Both the position numbers and the translations under genes were made by a program. The notes under the pieces were generated by a model. That model was given only the letters and a program-made list of their open reading frames with translations, was not told where the DNA came from and made no database searches. DNA of 64,000 bases, from NCBI GenBank assembly GCA_019321725.1, contig CM033119.1:18860694-18924693 (forward strand). The letters are read 5' to 3'. Every line of letters begins with the position of its first letter. Position 1 is the stretch's first letter. The stretch comes from Paulownia fortunei. Its lineage: Eukaryota; Streptophyta; Magnoliopsida; Lamiales; Paulowniaceae. Positions 45,323 through 56,330 of this stretch are shown in pieces.

Positions 45323-46195
45323 TCTGGGAAGGGGCGATACTACCAACCAAGCCACCGGTTTAACCTTCCGCTGTGACACCGCTTATTGACGTTCTTATAC
45401 TTTGAATTAACTAACATGCCCCTCTCATTATTGATTGACCAAAATACCCTTTATACTTCTTATTTAAATTAGTCTTAATTTCAAGGAAGCAAATTGTTGC
45501 AAATAATAGGTAATTAATGCCTTCTTCGTTTTTATTTATAGCTTAATAATTGTCTTTAGCGGCGTTTGGCATTGTGGAATCGTTGGTCTTACAACAAGAG
45601 ATTCACTGAGTATTAGTTTGGCTAAAGTTCGCTTTATTACACGGTATTCTTATTTTATATCATTTCATCTCTTTGTATTTTTTATTATCTTATTTTATTT
45701 ATCTGTATATTAAAAAATTAATTAAATTACTCTCATTAATTATTATAGTAAAATTACTTTAAAAAATTCTAAAATTAATACACTTATATTTATATTATAA
45801 TATTTTTTCAACTTAATTAATAACACTTAACATTAAATTCATTTTAAATTTTATTCTTCTTAAAGTTTAATAGTTATTTTTTATAAATATAATTCATATT
45901 AAATTTGTATATTGTATGATATTTTTTATTAGTTAATACATTTTACTTATAATTTTTCTACTTATCATAAATATAAAAAATATATAATATATTTCTAAAA
46001 AATATTTTATTAAATACATAAAATATTAGTAATAAACTTTTCACTGTTAATGGAATTATTAAAATTTCACAAAAATAATGTTAAATTAAAAAGAAGAAGT
46101 TATTTTTAGGTATGATTTAATATCATTAAATAAATTATAAATAGTGGATGCCATTAATGCATTAAAAGAAAGTTTAACTCTTCAACCCATCATCC
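45323..46195. other. AT-rich PFP-alpha upstream region
   Basis: Very AT-rich sequence (about 45650-46150) of alternating poly-T and poly-A words with no reading frame. It separates the PFP-alpha promoter from the broken retroelement and may be older transposon debris. Confidence 0.5.
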
Positions 46196-46199
46196 TGCT

Positions 46200-46946
46200 G
46201 ATCTATTCAATCTGGCCTTGATACCTTGTACAATAATTTGGTTAATGACTTCCACAGCAACCGAAGTGAACCTCTGTTTGATCTTCATTTCCTCACACCA
46301 AGTTCGTACAAAGAAACTTCATGACTTCCACCTCCGTGATTTAAGCTACGGGCTCAACCTCCACCCATTTGCTAAAATAGTCAACTACTACTATCAGAAA
46401 CTTCCTTTGCCCAGAAGCTAATGGAAATGGTCCTACGATATCTATTCCCCATTGTCCAAAAGGGCAAGGGGAATTCATCACGATCAACTCTTCTGCAGGT
46501 CGATGTATTAGCGGAGTATGTTTCTGACATTTATCATATCTCTCAATCATTTTCTCTGCATCTCTTCGAATGGTAGGCCAAAAATATCCTGCCCTCCATA
46601 CTTTCCCAACCGTCGTTCTGCTTCCAGAATTATCTCCACAACATCCTTCGTGGATTTCTCTAAGAACATATCTTCTTTCCTCTTTTGATAGGTATCTCAA
46701 ATAAGGCGTGTTGAACATCTTTTTGTATAAAAGTTCTTCTATGATACAAAATCGCATTGCTCGGCTTTGTACTTGAGTGGCATCTTTTTTACTACCAAAA
46801 AGGAGTCCATCTTTTAGGTATAACAAAATAGTCGTTCTCCAATCATCATTTTCTTCCACTGCCATTACATTATTTTCAATACTGTTGTGCGGTGCAAATA
46901 TTATCGTTATCCTTCTAGTCTTACAGTTAACTACCAAGCTAGCCAT
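46200..46946 (-). pseudogene. Integrase remnant
   Basis: The frame at 46341-46946 shows an integrase zinc-binding region (EIHEGCCGDNSGSR; RYDKCQKH) and the start of the catalytic core (GQWGIDIVGPFP, VVVDYFSKWVEVEP). The zinc site is damaged: an expected second His is Asn, and an expected first Cys is Tyr. Below 46341 the frame meets a stop. Integrase-like wording reappears in other frames (near 46200-46260), so part of the core has been deleted. Confidence 0.85.
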
Positions 46947-47087
46947 CTTAGATAAATAATCCGCCTTGCTATGTTCTCATCGGGGAATCTGATGTATTTC
47001 CACACAATCAAATTGCGCCCTCAAGCCAGAAATTTGCTCTACATACTTCCCCATTCTTTCTTCTTTTATTTCATACTAACCCTCCAT

Positions 47088-47581
47088 CTACTGAGTCACT
47101 AGCCTAGAGTCTGAGTAGACCACTAGACGCCTCACTCCTAACTCCAAAGCCATCTTCAATCCTCTCAGCAAGGCCTCATACTCGGCTTCATTATTGGATG
47201 TTTTAAAATCAAATTTAACTGCAAATTTCAGCTCATCTACTTCTGGGGTAGTTAAGACAATTCCAGCTCCACATCTCCCCAAATTGGCTGACCCATCTAC
47301 GTGTAGAAGCCACTTTGATCTTTGTTCGTCCTATCGAGTCAACTCATGAATGAGTCTACTAAAACCTGTGCCTTGATTGCCATCCTATGTTGATAGTCAA
47401 TATCATATTCCCCTATCTTTATGGCCCATTTAATCATTCTTCTTGAAGTGTCACGTTTTCCTAAAATATACTTTAGTGGCAGGTTTGTGCGAACTATCAC
47501 TTTATGCGATAAAAAATAAGGCCTTAGCCTCCTCGCCGTAGTGACCAGAGCTAACCCTCTTTTCTCTATCTCAGAATACAT
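47088..47581 (-). pseudogene. RNase H and RT-connection remnants
   Basis: Two broken frames. The frame at 47088-47282 carries GAGIVLTTPE and the RNase H words KTSNNEAEYEALLRGL and VYSDSRLV. The frame at 47339-47581 carries the RT/RNase H junction typical of gypsy elements (SEIEKRGLALVTTARRLRPY, LPLKYILGK, RMIKWAIKIGEYDIDYQHR). Stops and shifts separate them. Confidence 0.85.
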
Positions 47582-47668
47582 TTGCTCAGCTCTATGAAGT
47601 AACTTACTAGCGTAATAAATTATCTTATGCTGATTTTCTTTTCCTCGTAAAATGACCGAACTGATAAC

Positions 47669-48673
47669 CTATTCTCCTACCAACAAATAGGCAAATAGTA
47701 CTTCTCCTGGAATTGGCTTTGTTAGTAGCGGAAGCTTAGATATAAACTCCTTTAGCTCATCAAACGCCTTTTGGCAATCCATTGTCCATTCGAATTGACA
47801 CTCCTTTATCAAGATTTTGAAGAAAGGAAAACTCATCTTTGCTGATCTAGATATGAACCTACTCAATGCTGCAATTTTCCCTGTAAGGCACTACACATCT
47901 CTGATCCTCGAAGGAGGATTCATATCTAGAATAGCTCGGACCTTTGCAGAGGTGACCTTGATACCCCTCTCAGTCACCTTGTATCCCAAGAACTTCTCTG
48001 CTTTTACTTCGAATATACACTTGGACGGATTCAATTTCATACCATATTTTCTTAATACATCAAAGGTTTCTTTCATATCTGAAAATATGATATTCTACTT
48101 TTTTTTCTTTACAAACATAGCATCCACATACACCTCCATGTTTCTCCCCAATTGTTGCTTAAACATTCTATCCACCAACCTTTGGTAAGTAGCCCCAATA
48201 TTTTTTAGTTCAAAAGCCATAACTACATAACAAGAACTACCTTTTTAAGTTACAAAACTAACTTTTTTCCAATCTACCGGGTGGAGCATGATTTGATGAT
48301 ATCCTTTAGAAGCATCCATCATACTTACTAGCTCTCATTCGAAAGTAGAATCCACGAGCTGATCAATTCTGGGCAAGGGATAGTGGTCTTTTGGATATAC
48401 TTTATTTAAGTCCCGAAAATCGATGCACATCCTCAATTTTCCTACCCCTTTGGGGACCATAACAGCATTAGATAGCCATTTCGAAAATTGTATTTCATGA
48501 ATATAACCTGTCTCCAACAACTTTCGTACCACCTCATCTATAATACTATCTTTTTTCGGACCAAAATATCTCCACTTTTGTTTGACTGGTCGAGCTGTTG
48601 GATCTACATTCAAATGATGCATGGTCGTTTTCGAATTTATTCTTTTTAAATCTTGGGCAGACCATGCAAACAC
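47669..48673 (-). pseudogene. Reverse transcriptase remnant with altered active site
   Basis: The frames at 48335-48673 (GVGKLRMCIDFRDLNKVYPK, HYPLPRIDQLVD), 47891-48076 (KCIFEVKAEKFLGYKVTERG) and 47669-47866 together cover a gypsy-type RT. The catalytic Tyr-x-Asp-Asp motif would fall at 48119-48130. There the sequence encodes YVDA, so the second Asp has become Ala. Several stops interrupt the frame. The enzyme could not be active. Confidence 0.85.
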
Positions 48674-48943
48674 ATCTACATTTTCCCTTTAAGAAGTTCA
48701 CAGTAGTTCTGCCAATCGCTGACCCAGCTGAGTGTCAATTCTAGTTATCTTCTGAGGTTCACCAAGAGCCAACTCAATTGTCATTAGTTCTTCATTATGC
48801 TGTACATAAGGTTCGACCTTGTCATCTTATCCTACTTTGGCCTTCTTCTTTTCGCGGTCTCCCTATTTAGGAGCGTCTATATTTCTTGTCTCTTTTTTAT
48901 CTGCTCCTTTTATGGTCTCCATATAACATTTCTGAACAGAATA

Positions 48944-49126
48944 TTAATCCCCATCTACTTCTTCTATAGCCTCTCCTACTGGGAACTTCATCTTCATATA
49001 ATAGGTAGATACTACCGCCTGAAACATATTAAGCATAGGTCTACCCAATATGACATTATATATTGATGGTGCATCTACTATCAAAAATAGTACCATCCCG
49101 ACCTTTCGTAGGGGTGGTGAGCTCAA
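48944..49126 (-). pseudogene. Aspartic protease-region remnant
   Basis: A short frame with the words APSIYNVILGRPMLNMFQAV and VSTYYMKMKFP. These match the conserved segment after the protease active site in plant gypsy polyproteins. The active-site Asp region itself lies further upstream in broken sequence. Confidence 0.75.
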
Positions 49127-49349
49127 TATTACAGGCCAAAGAGTAACGTTTCTATAGGCAGCAACTTAGCTCCCAATTCCATTTACTTATAATAATAATA
49201 AAATAGAATATTCGTAGAGCTCCATGTATCCACAAAAACTCGTGATACGTCATAATTAGCGATGGAAACTATGATAACCAGAGAACCATCATGTGGGACC
49301 AGTAATACTCTCTTGTCTTCCGGTCCGAACTGAATGGATATCCCCTTAC

Positions 49350-50900
49350 CTACCTGGTTAACCTTATGTTTTTCTTCATGCCAGAACCTAGCTATTTTGG
49401 CATGAGTTTTCCTAGCTCAATGAGAATCTCTATCCATAGGCCATTCCACGATCATATAGATTGTTCCCATTTTATGAGGAGCAAGTATGGCATTCTCCAT
49501 CTGTTCGGTTCTTTCTTCCACCATCAGGTCCTCCATCGAGGTGTTATGCCAGTTCTGAACCTCTTGGCTGCTCTCTATCTTTGTATATGAATTTCTTCAG
49601 ATGTCCTGCCAAAATCATCATTTCAATTTCATCTTTTAAATGATAAAAACCTTTCATGGTATGGCTATAATCATTATGAAACCATCAAAACTGATCCAAC
49701 TTAACTCTTTTAGGAGCATTCGAATAGGTTTTGGGCCATCACAGAGTCGGATGCCTTTCTAATGCGACCAGCATCTGCTCATGAGGCATGACCAAAGGCA
49801 TTATTTCTCATATCACAGTTGAGGTCCTCCTTGATGAGTGAATTTTATATACATTAATTGAGCACTATTTACTTAACTTTTTTATTAGTTTTTGAGATTT
49901 TTGTGAGTTTTATTATTATTTTTAATATTTATTTTGTAGATTTGGAGATGAAGAAAGAATTCCACTTGGATGTGCTAAAATCTACATTAATCTTACATTT
50001 AAAAAAAAATGACTCGTGAACAGTAGCGCCTAGGCGCTACCGCTATTGGAAAATAGTGTCAGCCTAGAATGTGCAGTGCCTAGGCGCTGCCAAGCATCTC
50101 TCATCAAAGTTAAGTATTGTAAAAGCCTCCAATTCAAAATTTGAAAGAAAGAGATAAGAGAAAAGAAGCCAAGAAATAAGAAGGAAGAAGAGAACAAGAT
50201 GAGAGATTTCTTCCAAGAGTTGAGAAGAACGCATCTACAAGGGGAAGAAACTCATCATACTTCCAAGTTTTATTTTATTTTCCTTCTTTCTACTCTAGGT
50301 CAATTACCTGGTTAAAATCGGTCTTTCTCTCCTTATCTTTTCTTTTTTTCTTTCTCTTTTCTCCTCCTTTCTCTCTCTTTATTTTTTGGGCTTCCTCCAC
50401 ATTGATGTATTTTTCTGCCCTAGCTAGTATTTCATCAAAAGTTTGGCAAGTTTCTTAGCTAAGGACCTAAAAAACTCACCATCTTACAGTTTTTGAGCCA
50501 AGGCGTTTGACAAGACATCATGTGAGGTTGATGGAACTTCTATCGCAGCCATAGTAAATCTATTGATATAACTTCGGAGCCCTTCATTCTCCTTCTGCTT
50601 AAGATTGAATAGGGTCAAGATGATCTTTTGATGCTTCCAGGAACTAGCGAACTAATGTAAGAATGTCAAGTTAAGCTCATCAAAACTACTGAGAGAGTTA
50701 AGGGGTAGTTGACTAAACCATTGTTGGGCTGATTTAGTCAATGTAGTAAGGAAAACTCAACATTTCACTCCATCTGTGTACCGGTGCAAGAGGGTTGTAT
50801 TCTTGAATCTGCAAACGTGATCCCACGAGTTTGAGGAGGGGGTTGTGCAACCTCTTTCTATTTCAACAACGTGTTAACCATGTCAGTGATCATATCTTGT
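49350..50900 (-). pseudogene. Gag remnant, split by an insertion
   Basis: The minus strand below about 49830 encodes broken gag wording (FHNDYSHTMKGFYHLKDEIE followed by an AGHLKKF-like stretch). Above about 50395 it encodes the upstream gag part, whose end resembles the conserved EKYINVEEAQ phrase of plant gypsy gag. The two halves are separated by about 560 bases of foreign sequence. Multiple stops are present. Confidence 0.7.
49833..50393. mobile_element. Nested insertion inside gag (LTR-like fragment)
   Basis: The plus strand begins TGATGAGTGAATTTTATA, a start seen in LTRs of some plant gypsy elements. It continues through T-rich sequence and a segment with tagcgcctaggcgctac palindromic words near 50024-50092. 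It then becomes a purine-rich tract (gaagaagagaacaag) like the 5' leader of such elements. No coding domain is present, so it is probably a truncated or solo LTR. The ends were set by where gag similarity stops and resumes; no target duplication was confirmed. Confidence 0.5.
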
Positions 50901-51224
50901 AGTTGTTCCAAAGTAAGTGCAATAGGTGTGTTGGAGCCCAAATCCCCCCTCTTGTGCCTCTCTGAACTGACAGGAGTTAGGAGACAGTGGCTGGAGTAAT
51001 AGGTGGTTGTTCGTCTTTAACTACACTCTCTATATCCGGATTTCTCTCTCTTTTTGGAAGTTCCTCATCTCTTCGTTCAAGTTTCTATTTATCTCCTTAT
51101 TGGCCATTAAGTAAAATCCAAAATCTCTTAACGAATTTAGAAGAATATTAGCAAAAATAACGTATATTCATACAAAATTAACTAAGAACTTATAGTAACC
51201 CAAACTCATGCCTCCAATCAATTG

Positions 51225-51242
51225 TTCCAACAGACGACGCCA
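51225..51242 (-). other. Primer-binding-site-like sequence
   Basis: The minus strand reads TGGCGTCGTCTGTTGGAA. It differs at two bases from TGGCGCCGTCTGTGGGAA, a primer-binding word common just inside the 5' LTR of plant gypsy elements. It marks the inner border of the LTR at about 51243. Confidence 0.65.
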
Positions 51243-51850
51243 CTTAATAATGCCAGCAAATCTAGCAATAATCAAGAATATTTTATTTCAATAATAATAC
51301 TTTAATACGAACGAGTCTTGAGTTGAATGATCCTGTAAAGTGATGGGGAATGCACAGTATAAACACTCTAATGCTCAAGTCAACATAAATGATCAAGAGC
51401 CTCAATCAATTCATCAATCAATCTTTCTTTTTCTATTAATATCAATATATCAGAGATAGAGGACAATCATACCTTGCATCCCTTTTTATAGTATTACAGA
51501 GACAGTAGTTGAGTAAGAAAATAATTCTATTACCTTGCGAGGATAAGGCTAATCCTTAGGAAAGATATGACCAATCTACTAAAATTCTGTTGATTAATAT
51601 GGAATGATTTCTTTCCTTTTCTAAAACCCTAACAAGATTAATCATATATATGTATTTACCTCTGTCCCGAGCTCACCACCCTATATTCAGCAACTCGGAC
51701 ACAATGCCTGACATAATATCGCAGATCTGGAACTAAACCAGCTCAGATGCCCTAGTCGATAAGGTAGACTTGACCAACTCAGCCTGATTAAACCATCTCA
51801 TCTCAGCTGACTAATCGATCTATCACCAGTAATCATTGAATACCTAACTC
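51243..51850 (-). mobile_element. Probable 5' LTR of the gypsy element
   Basis: About 600 bases of non-coding sequence upstream of the primer-binding site, with a TATA-like box on the minus strand (ACTATAAAAAGGG, near 51481-51493). The outer end is not defined, because there is no second LTR to compare with; 51850 is a rough limit. Confidence 0.5.
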
Positions 51851-52396
51851 AGATTTTGGGCCACAAGAGGCCCATAAGGAATGTGATTTTTTTTACTTTT
51901 ATTATGTCTTTCTAAATTTTATTTTACTGAGAAAAAATGGTCAACTTTTCGATAGAGGAATATGAACGGTTAGGGTAGAAAATGTTTAAGTATGTTGTAT
52001 TACTATTTTGAATTTTAATCTAAATCCTACTTGTTTTGTTGTAATTTTTGATTTATATATCACCAGTAGTATAATAAATATTTGGGTTCGTTTAGCTAGA
52101 CGTTTGGTTTTACTACACCAACCACTAGCATGAAACCTTGATTTATTGTAGACAAAGGTGTGCATAAATATTTGATCTCAAATAATTTATAAATAACAAG
52201 ACAATATCATGATTACCTTATGCAAGAGCTATTTGATAATATTTTTTTCTATTGAAACCTTCATTATGTATGGAATTTAATAGTAATAATTAAAATATAT
52301 AAAATAAATAAATAATTATTTCTTTATCCAAACTCAAGAATGGATCTATAATTTTCAATATTTTTATTACTTTAGTTTTTCTTCACATAACACCCA
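51851..52396. other. AT-rich spacer
   Basis: No coding signal and no repeat I could pair with other parts of the window. It lies between the retroelement and a tandem repeat array. Confidence 0.5.
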
Positions 52397-53300
52397 ATGT
52401 GCCTTTCACTTTTATTTCAAGCCTCTGTTAGATTTGGTGGTTATGCACACTACCACTTCAACCTGGATACCTTTGCAAAAGAACATCCAAAAAATCAGAA
52501 GTTTAAGTTATTATTTACCGCTTTACTTTTGTTTCAAGCTTCTGTTGGTTTTGGTGGCCTAGCACACTACCACTCCAACCTGGATTCCTTTACAAAATAA
52601 TATCCACTTGATAAATCAAGAGCTTAAGCTATTGTTTACCATTTTAAGATGCCTATTGAATTTCTTTGTTGCATCTTGAATTGTCTACTATCTTTTCCAA
52701 ACATTCTCTAAGTTATTAGAATCTTAATTGAATTTGTGCTCCTGCCTAACATCGAACGCGTCTTTCACTTTTGTTTCAAGCCTCTATTGGGTTTGATGGC
52801 CTGGCATCCTACCACTCCAACCTGGATTCCTTTGCTAAAGAATATTCAACAAATCAAGATGTTTGAGCTATTGTTTACCGCTTCAATTTTATTTCAAGCC
52901 TCTGTTTGGTGTGGTGACATGGCACACTACCACTCCAACTTGATTCGTTTATAAAATATCCGCTTGACAAATTAAGATGTTTGAGCTATTTTTTACCACT
53001 TCAAGTTACCTAGTGAACTTTTTTGTTGCATCATGAACTGATCACTACTTTCCAAACATTCTCAAAGTTAATGGAATTTTAATTGAATTTGTAGTCCTAG
53101 CTAAACACTTAACGTATGTTTCACTTTAGTTTTAAGCCTCTATTGGGTTTAGTGGTCTGATGTACTACCACTCGAACCTAGATTCCTTTGCAAAAGAATA
53201 TCCAACAAATTAGGTTATTTGAGCTACTATTTACTGCTTCACTTTTGTTTCAAGCCTCCGTTGGGTTTGGTGACCTGACACACTACCACTCCAAGTTCGA
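52397..53300. repeat. Higher-order tandem repeat array, six monomers in three dimers
   Basis: A monomer containing tttcaagcctctgttgg and, about 25 bases later, cactaccactccaacctgg occurs with its CAAG at about 52418, 52535, 52777, 52895, 53133 and 53251. Spacings alternate about 117-118 and 238-242, so the true unit is a dimer of about 357 bases present three times. Copies differ by scattered substitutions and small indels. The reading frames across it are by-products of the repeat. A seventh, isolated monomer lies near 54640-54715, inside the foldback. Confidence 0.85.
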
Positions 53301-53970
53301 TTCTTTTACAAAAACTAAATTCACATAAGGTAAACAAGTAACAGATATTTATCGAGATCTGCCAGTCCAAGTGAACTTTGCTGCAGTCTTGGAGGTTTAC
53401 TTTGATTTTTTGGAATCTTGTAGATATTCCCACTATATTATAGGAATTTTTGTAGTTATTTATAGGAACTTTCTAGGAAATTTTCTTGTAAATATCTAAT
53501 GGCATAAACTTGAAATATTTCTTTGAGAACTTTCCCCACCATAAGATCAAATTGATCTCCACCTCAAATCTCCCAATTATAGGATCAAATCGATTTCCAT
53601 CGTCCATTTGAATCAATCTCCACATCAAACCTCCACACTATAGGATCAAATCGGTCTCCACCATCCAATTGAGGGGTGAAGTAGTATAAATAAGTGTAGT
53701 GGTTGAAGGAGCTAAAGCCACATGGTTGTTGTTAAGAAAAAAATCCATGTCAATCATGTCGTGTTAATTATCCAACATATGATAATCCTATTTTTCTTGC
53801 CAACCATCTCTAAGCTTTTTCTTCATTGATTTTCATAGTTTTATATCAACCATTAGTACCAACAAAGTTGGCCAATTTAAAACCCACATCAAATTGTATC
53901 AAATTTGACAAACAAAGTATCAAATGCAGACAATTTACCACTTTATGATACTTATTGAACTTTTTTGGTT
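53301..53970. repeat. Spacer with a short imperfect repeat
   Basis: The phrase ataggatcaaatcgatttcca and variants occur at about 53540, 53580 and 53640, each followed by a caccatcc-like word. This is an imperfect tandem of 40-60 bases. The rest is AT-rich without coding signal. Confidence 0.6.
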
Positions 53971-55235
53971 GAAACGAAATAATATGTGTAATGATATCCA
54001 ATATTTTGAAAACAATTAGAGATGGACAATTTTTTATGTGAAAAACTCAAGAAAATGCTCGAGCGACTTACAGTAAGCTGTAATATTAGAGTGCAACAAT
54101 CTAAAAATTGAGAAAAATCAACAAAAACTTAAGCAATGACTTTAATTGGAAGCTAAAAATTCAAAACAAATGAAATTGAGAAAAAGATCACAAAAACTTC
54201 AACAGTTACTTTAATTCGAAGCTAAAATGTTAACAAATTTGATAAATGGGAAACGATAAGATCACTGAAATATCAGGTAAAGAGTTTCTTTTGGTTATGA
54301 AAATTTAAAATGGTTAGACTAGAAAGCTGGGTAATTATATAAGATATCAACTAAAGAGTTTCTTTTGCTTATGGAAATTTAGAATAACCAAAGTAGAAAA
54401 CTGGATATTTATATAGGTGGTGTTAACAGAGTTCGCAATGGTAAAATACAAATTTTGAATTTTTATTTTACAGTATTTTTATATTTTTAATTTAAAAAAA
54501 CTCCTAATTAAATTTTTAATAATATAAAAATACTGTAAAATAAAAATTCAAAATTTGTATTTTACCATTTCAAATTTTGTTAACACCACCTATATAAATA
54601 CCCAGCTTTCTACTCTATCCATTCTAAATCGTTTATTGTTTACCGCTTCGCTTTTTTTCAAGCTTCTATTGAGTTTGGTGGCATGAGACATTACCACTCC
54701 AACTAGATTCTCTTACAATTTTGTTCTTTTTGGCAAAGAAAAATAATGTAAGTATTAAAAATTTAATTGGGAGTTTTTCAAATTAAAAATATAAAAATAC
54801 TGTAAAATAAAAATTCAAAATTTGTATTTTACCATTTCGAACTCTGTTAACACCACTTATATAAACACCCATCTTTCTACTCTAGTCATTCTAAATTTCC
54901 ATGACCAAAAGAAACTCTTTAGCTGATATCTTATATAAATACCCAACTTTCTGCTCCTGCCATCGTAAATTTCCATAACCAAAAGATACTGTTTAGTTGA
55001 TATTTCGGTAATCTCATTGTTTCTCATTTATCAATTTTTTTAACATTTTAGCTTCCAATTAAAGTCATTGCTTTAGTTTTTGTTGATTTTTCTCAATTTT
55101 TAGATTGCTACACTCTGATATTATAGCTTACTGTAAGTTAGTGGAGCATTTTATTTAGTTTTTCACATAAAAAATTGTCCATCTCTTATTGTTTTCGAAA
55201 TATTGGTGATCTCATTGCGCATTTTATTTCGTTTT
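53971..55235. repeat. Large foldback (inverted repeat of about 0.5-kb arms)
   Basis: The left arm, from about 53971, and the right arm, ending about 55235, are reverse complements with scattered differences. Paired landmarks include gagatggacaattttttatg (left, 54020) with its complement near 55181; cttacagtaagct with its complement near 55127; and atgactttaattggaagct with its complement near 55055. The left arm has an extra internal duplication of about 60 bases (54120-54240). The inner end holds smaller palindromes and one monomer of the neighbouring tandem array. No transposase frame is visible. Confidence 0.85.
54418..54590. mobile_element. MITE-like palindromic element in the foldback
   Basis: Terminal words ggtggtgttaaca (54418) and tgttaacaccacc (ending 54590) are exact inverted ends. 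Nearly the whole 173-base segment is self-complementary (tgtaaaataaaaattcaaaa and its complement). A further half-copy in the right-hand orientation lies at about 54778-54858. Size and structure fit a MITE; no target duplication could be shown, because the flanks are themselves inverted copies. Confidence 0.55.
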
Positions 55236-55470
55236 AACTTTTTCTCCAATTTTTTTGCATCCGAGATCAGTTTTTCTTAAGTGATTTCTTTATTTCATGT
55301 TTTTTAGTCTGTTTTCTTTTGTTTCGAGCAACATATTGTTTCAAATCAATGTCTTATGCACAAACAGATGGTACTGGTCAAATATGAATTTTTTTAGTAA
55401 ACAATTTTATATAATTTTAGTTTCATATAATTTTGTATAACCTTTGAAAAACATTCAATTTTGTTTAATA
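55236..55470. other. Short AT-rich spacer
   Basis: T-rich non-coding sequence between the foldback and the 425-bp duplication. Nothing identified. Confidence 0.5.
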
Positions 55471-56330
55471 AAAAAAAATATATCTAGAGCTATGAGAAGA
55501 CCCAACCACATGTCGGGTCCCCTCGAATTGCTTGTCTTATTTCTGAAAATTAATATAATTAGTCTTGTCGCCCCCTTTAAATTTAGTTAATTAGTTTCAG
55601 ATATGACAAGTTATAAATCAAGTCATATATTTAAGCATTTTATATTTTATTTTAATAATAAATAAAGTTTTAAAAATTATCTAATGATGCTACTTTACAA
55701 TTATCTTAATAATAAGTAAATTTATAATTTTTTAAAAATATTTAATAATGCTATTTTACAATTATCTAGTGTTTATTTCCCAACTTCTCATGTAATATTA
55801 TTAAATTATTGTAATATTGTATCGATTTTACATGATAACATTAACTTTGAAGACTAAAATTTAGTAAATTGTGTTTTATTATTGCCGTGTAAATAAAAAA
55901 AAATATATCTAGAGCTATGAGAAGACCCAACCACATGTCGGGTCCCCTCGAATTGCTTGTCTTATTTCTGAAAATTAATATAATTAGTCTTGTCGCCCCC
56001 TTTAAATTTAGTTAATTAGTTTCAGATATGACAAGTTATAAATCAAGTCATATATTTAAGCATTTTATATTTTATTTTAATAATAAATAAAGTTTTAAAA
56101 ATTATCTAATGATGCTACTTTACAATTATCTTAATAATAAGTAAATTTATAATTTTTTAAAAATATTTAATAATGCTATTTTACAATTATCTAGTGTTTA
56201 TTTCCCAACTTCTCATGTAATATTATTAAATTATTGTAATATTGTATCGATTTTACATGATAACATTAACTTTGAAGACTAAAATTTAGTAAATTGTGTT
56301 TTATTATTGCCGTGTAAATAAAAAAAAATA
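55471..56330. repeat. Perfect 425-bp tandem duplication
   Basis: The word tatctagagctatgagaaga starts at 55481 and again at 55906. By eye, the 425 bases of each copy (ending gccgtgtaaataaaaaaaaa) are identical. Non-coding and AT-rich. Such identity implies a very recent duplication or an assembly duplication. Confidence 0.9.

Larger units (their letters stand above)
46196..51850 (-). mobile_element. Degenerate Ty3/gypsy-type LTR retrotransposon, 3' end missing
   Basis: Minus-strand order from high to low coordinate: a probable 5' LTR (about 51243-51850), a primer-binding-site-like word (51225-51242), gag remnants, protease, reverse transcriptase, RNase H and integrase remnants. The order (integrase after RNase H) is that of Ty3/gypsy elements. 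Sequence below about 46196 is unrelated AT-rich DNA and no second LTR follows, so the 3' end is lost. Many in-frame stops and shifts, and a changed catalytic residue, show that it is dead. A second insertion splits gag. Confidence 0.85.

Noticed and set aside
52397..52954. Two frames of 67-72 codons with repeated His/Tyr/Asn words
   Set aside because: They arise from the tandem repeat itself; other copies carry stops and shifts at different places.
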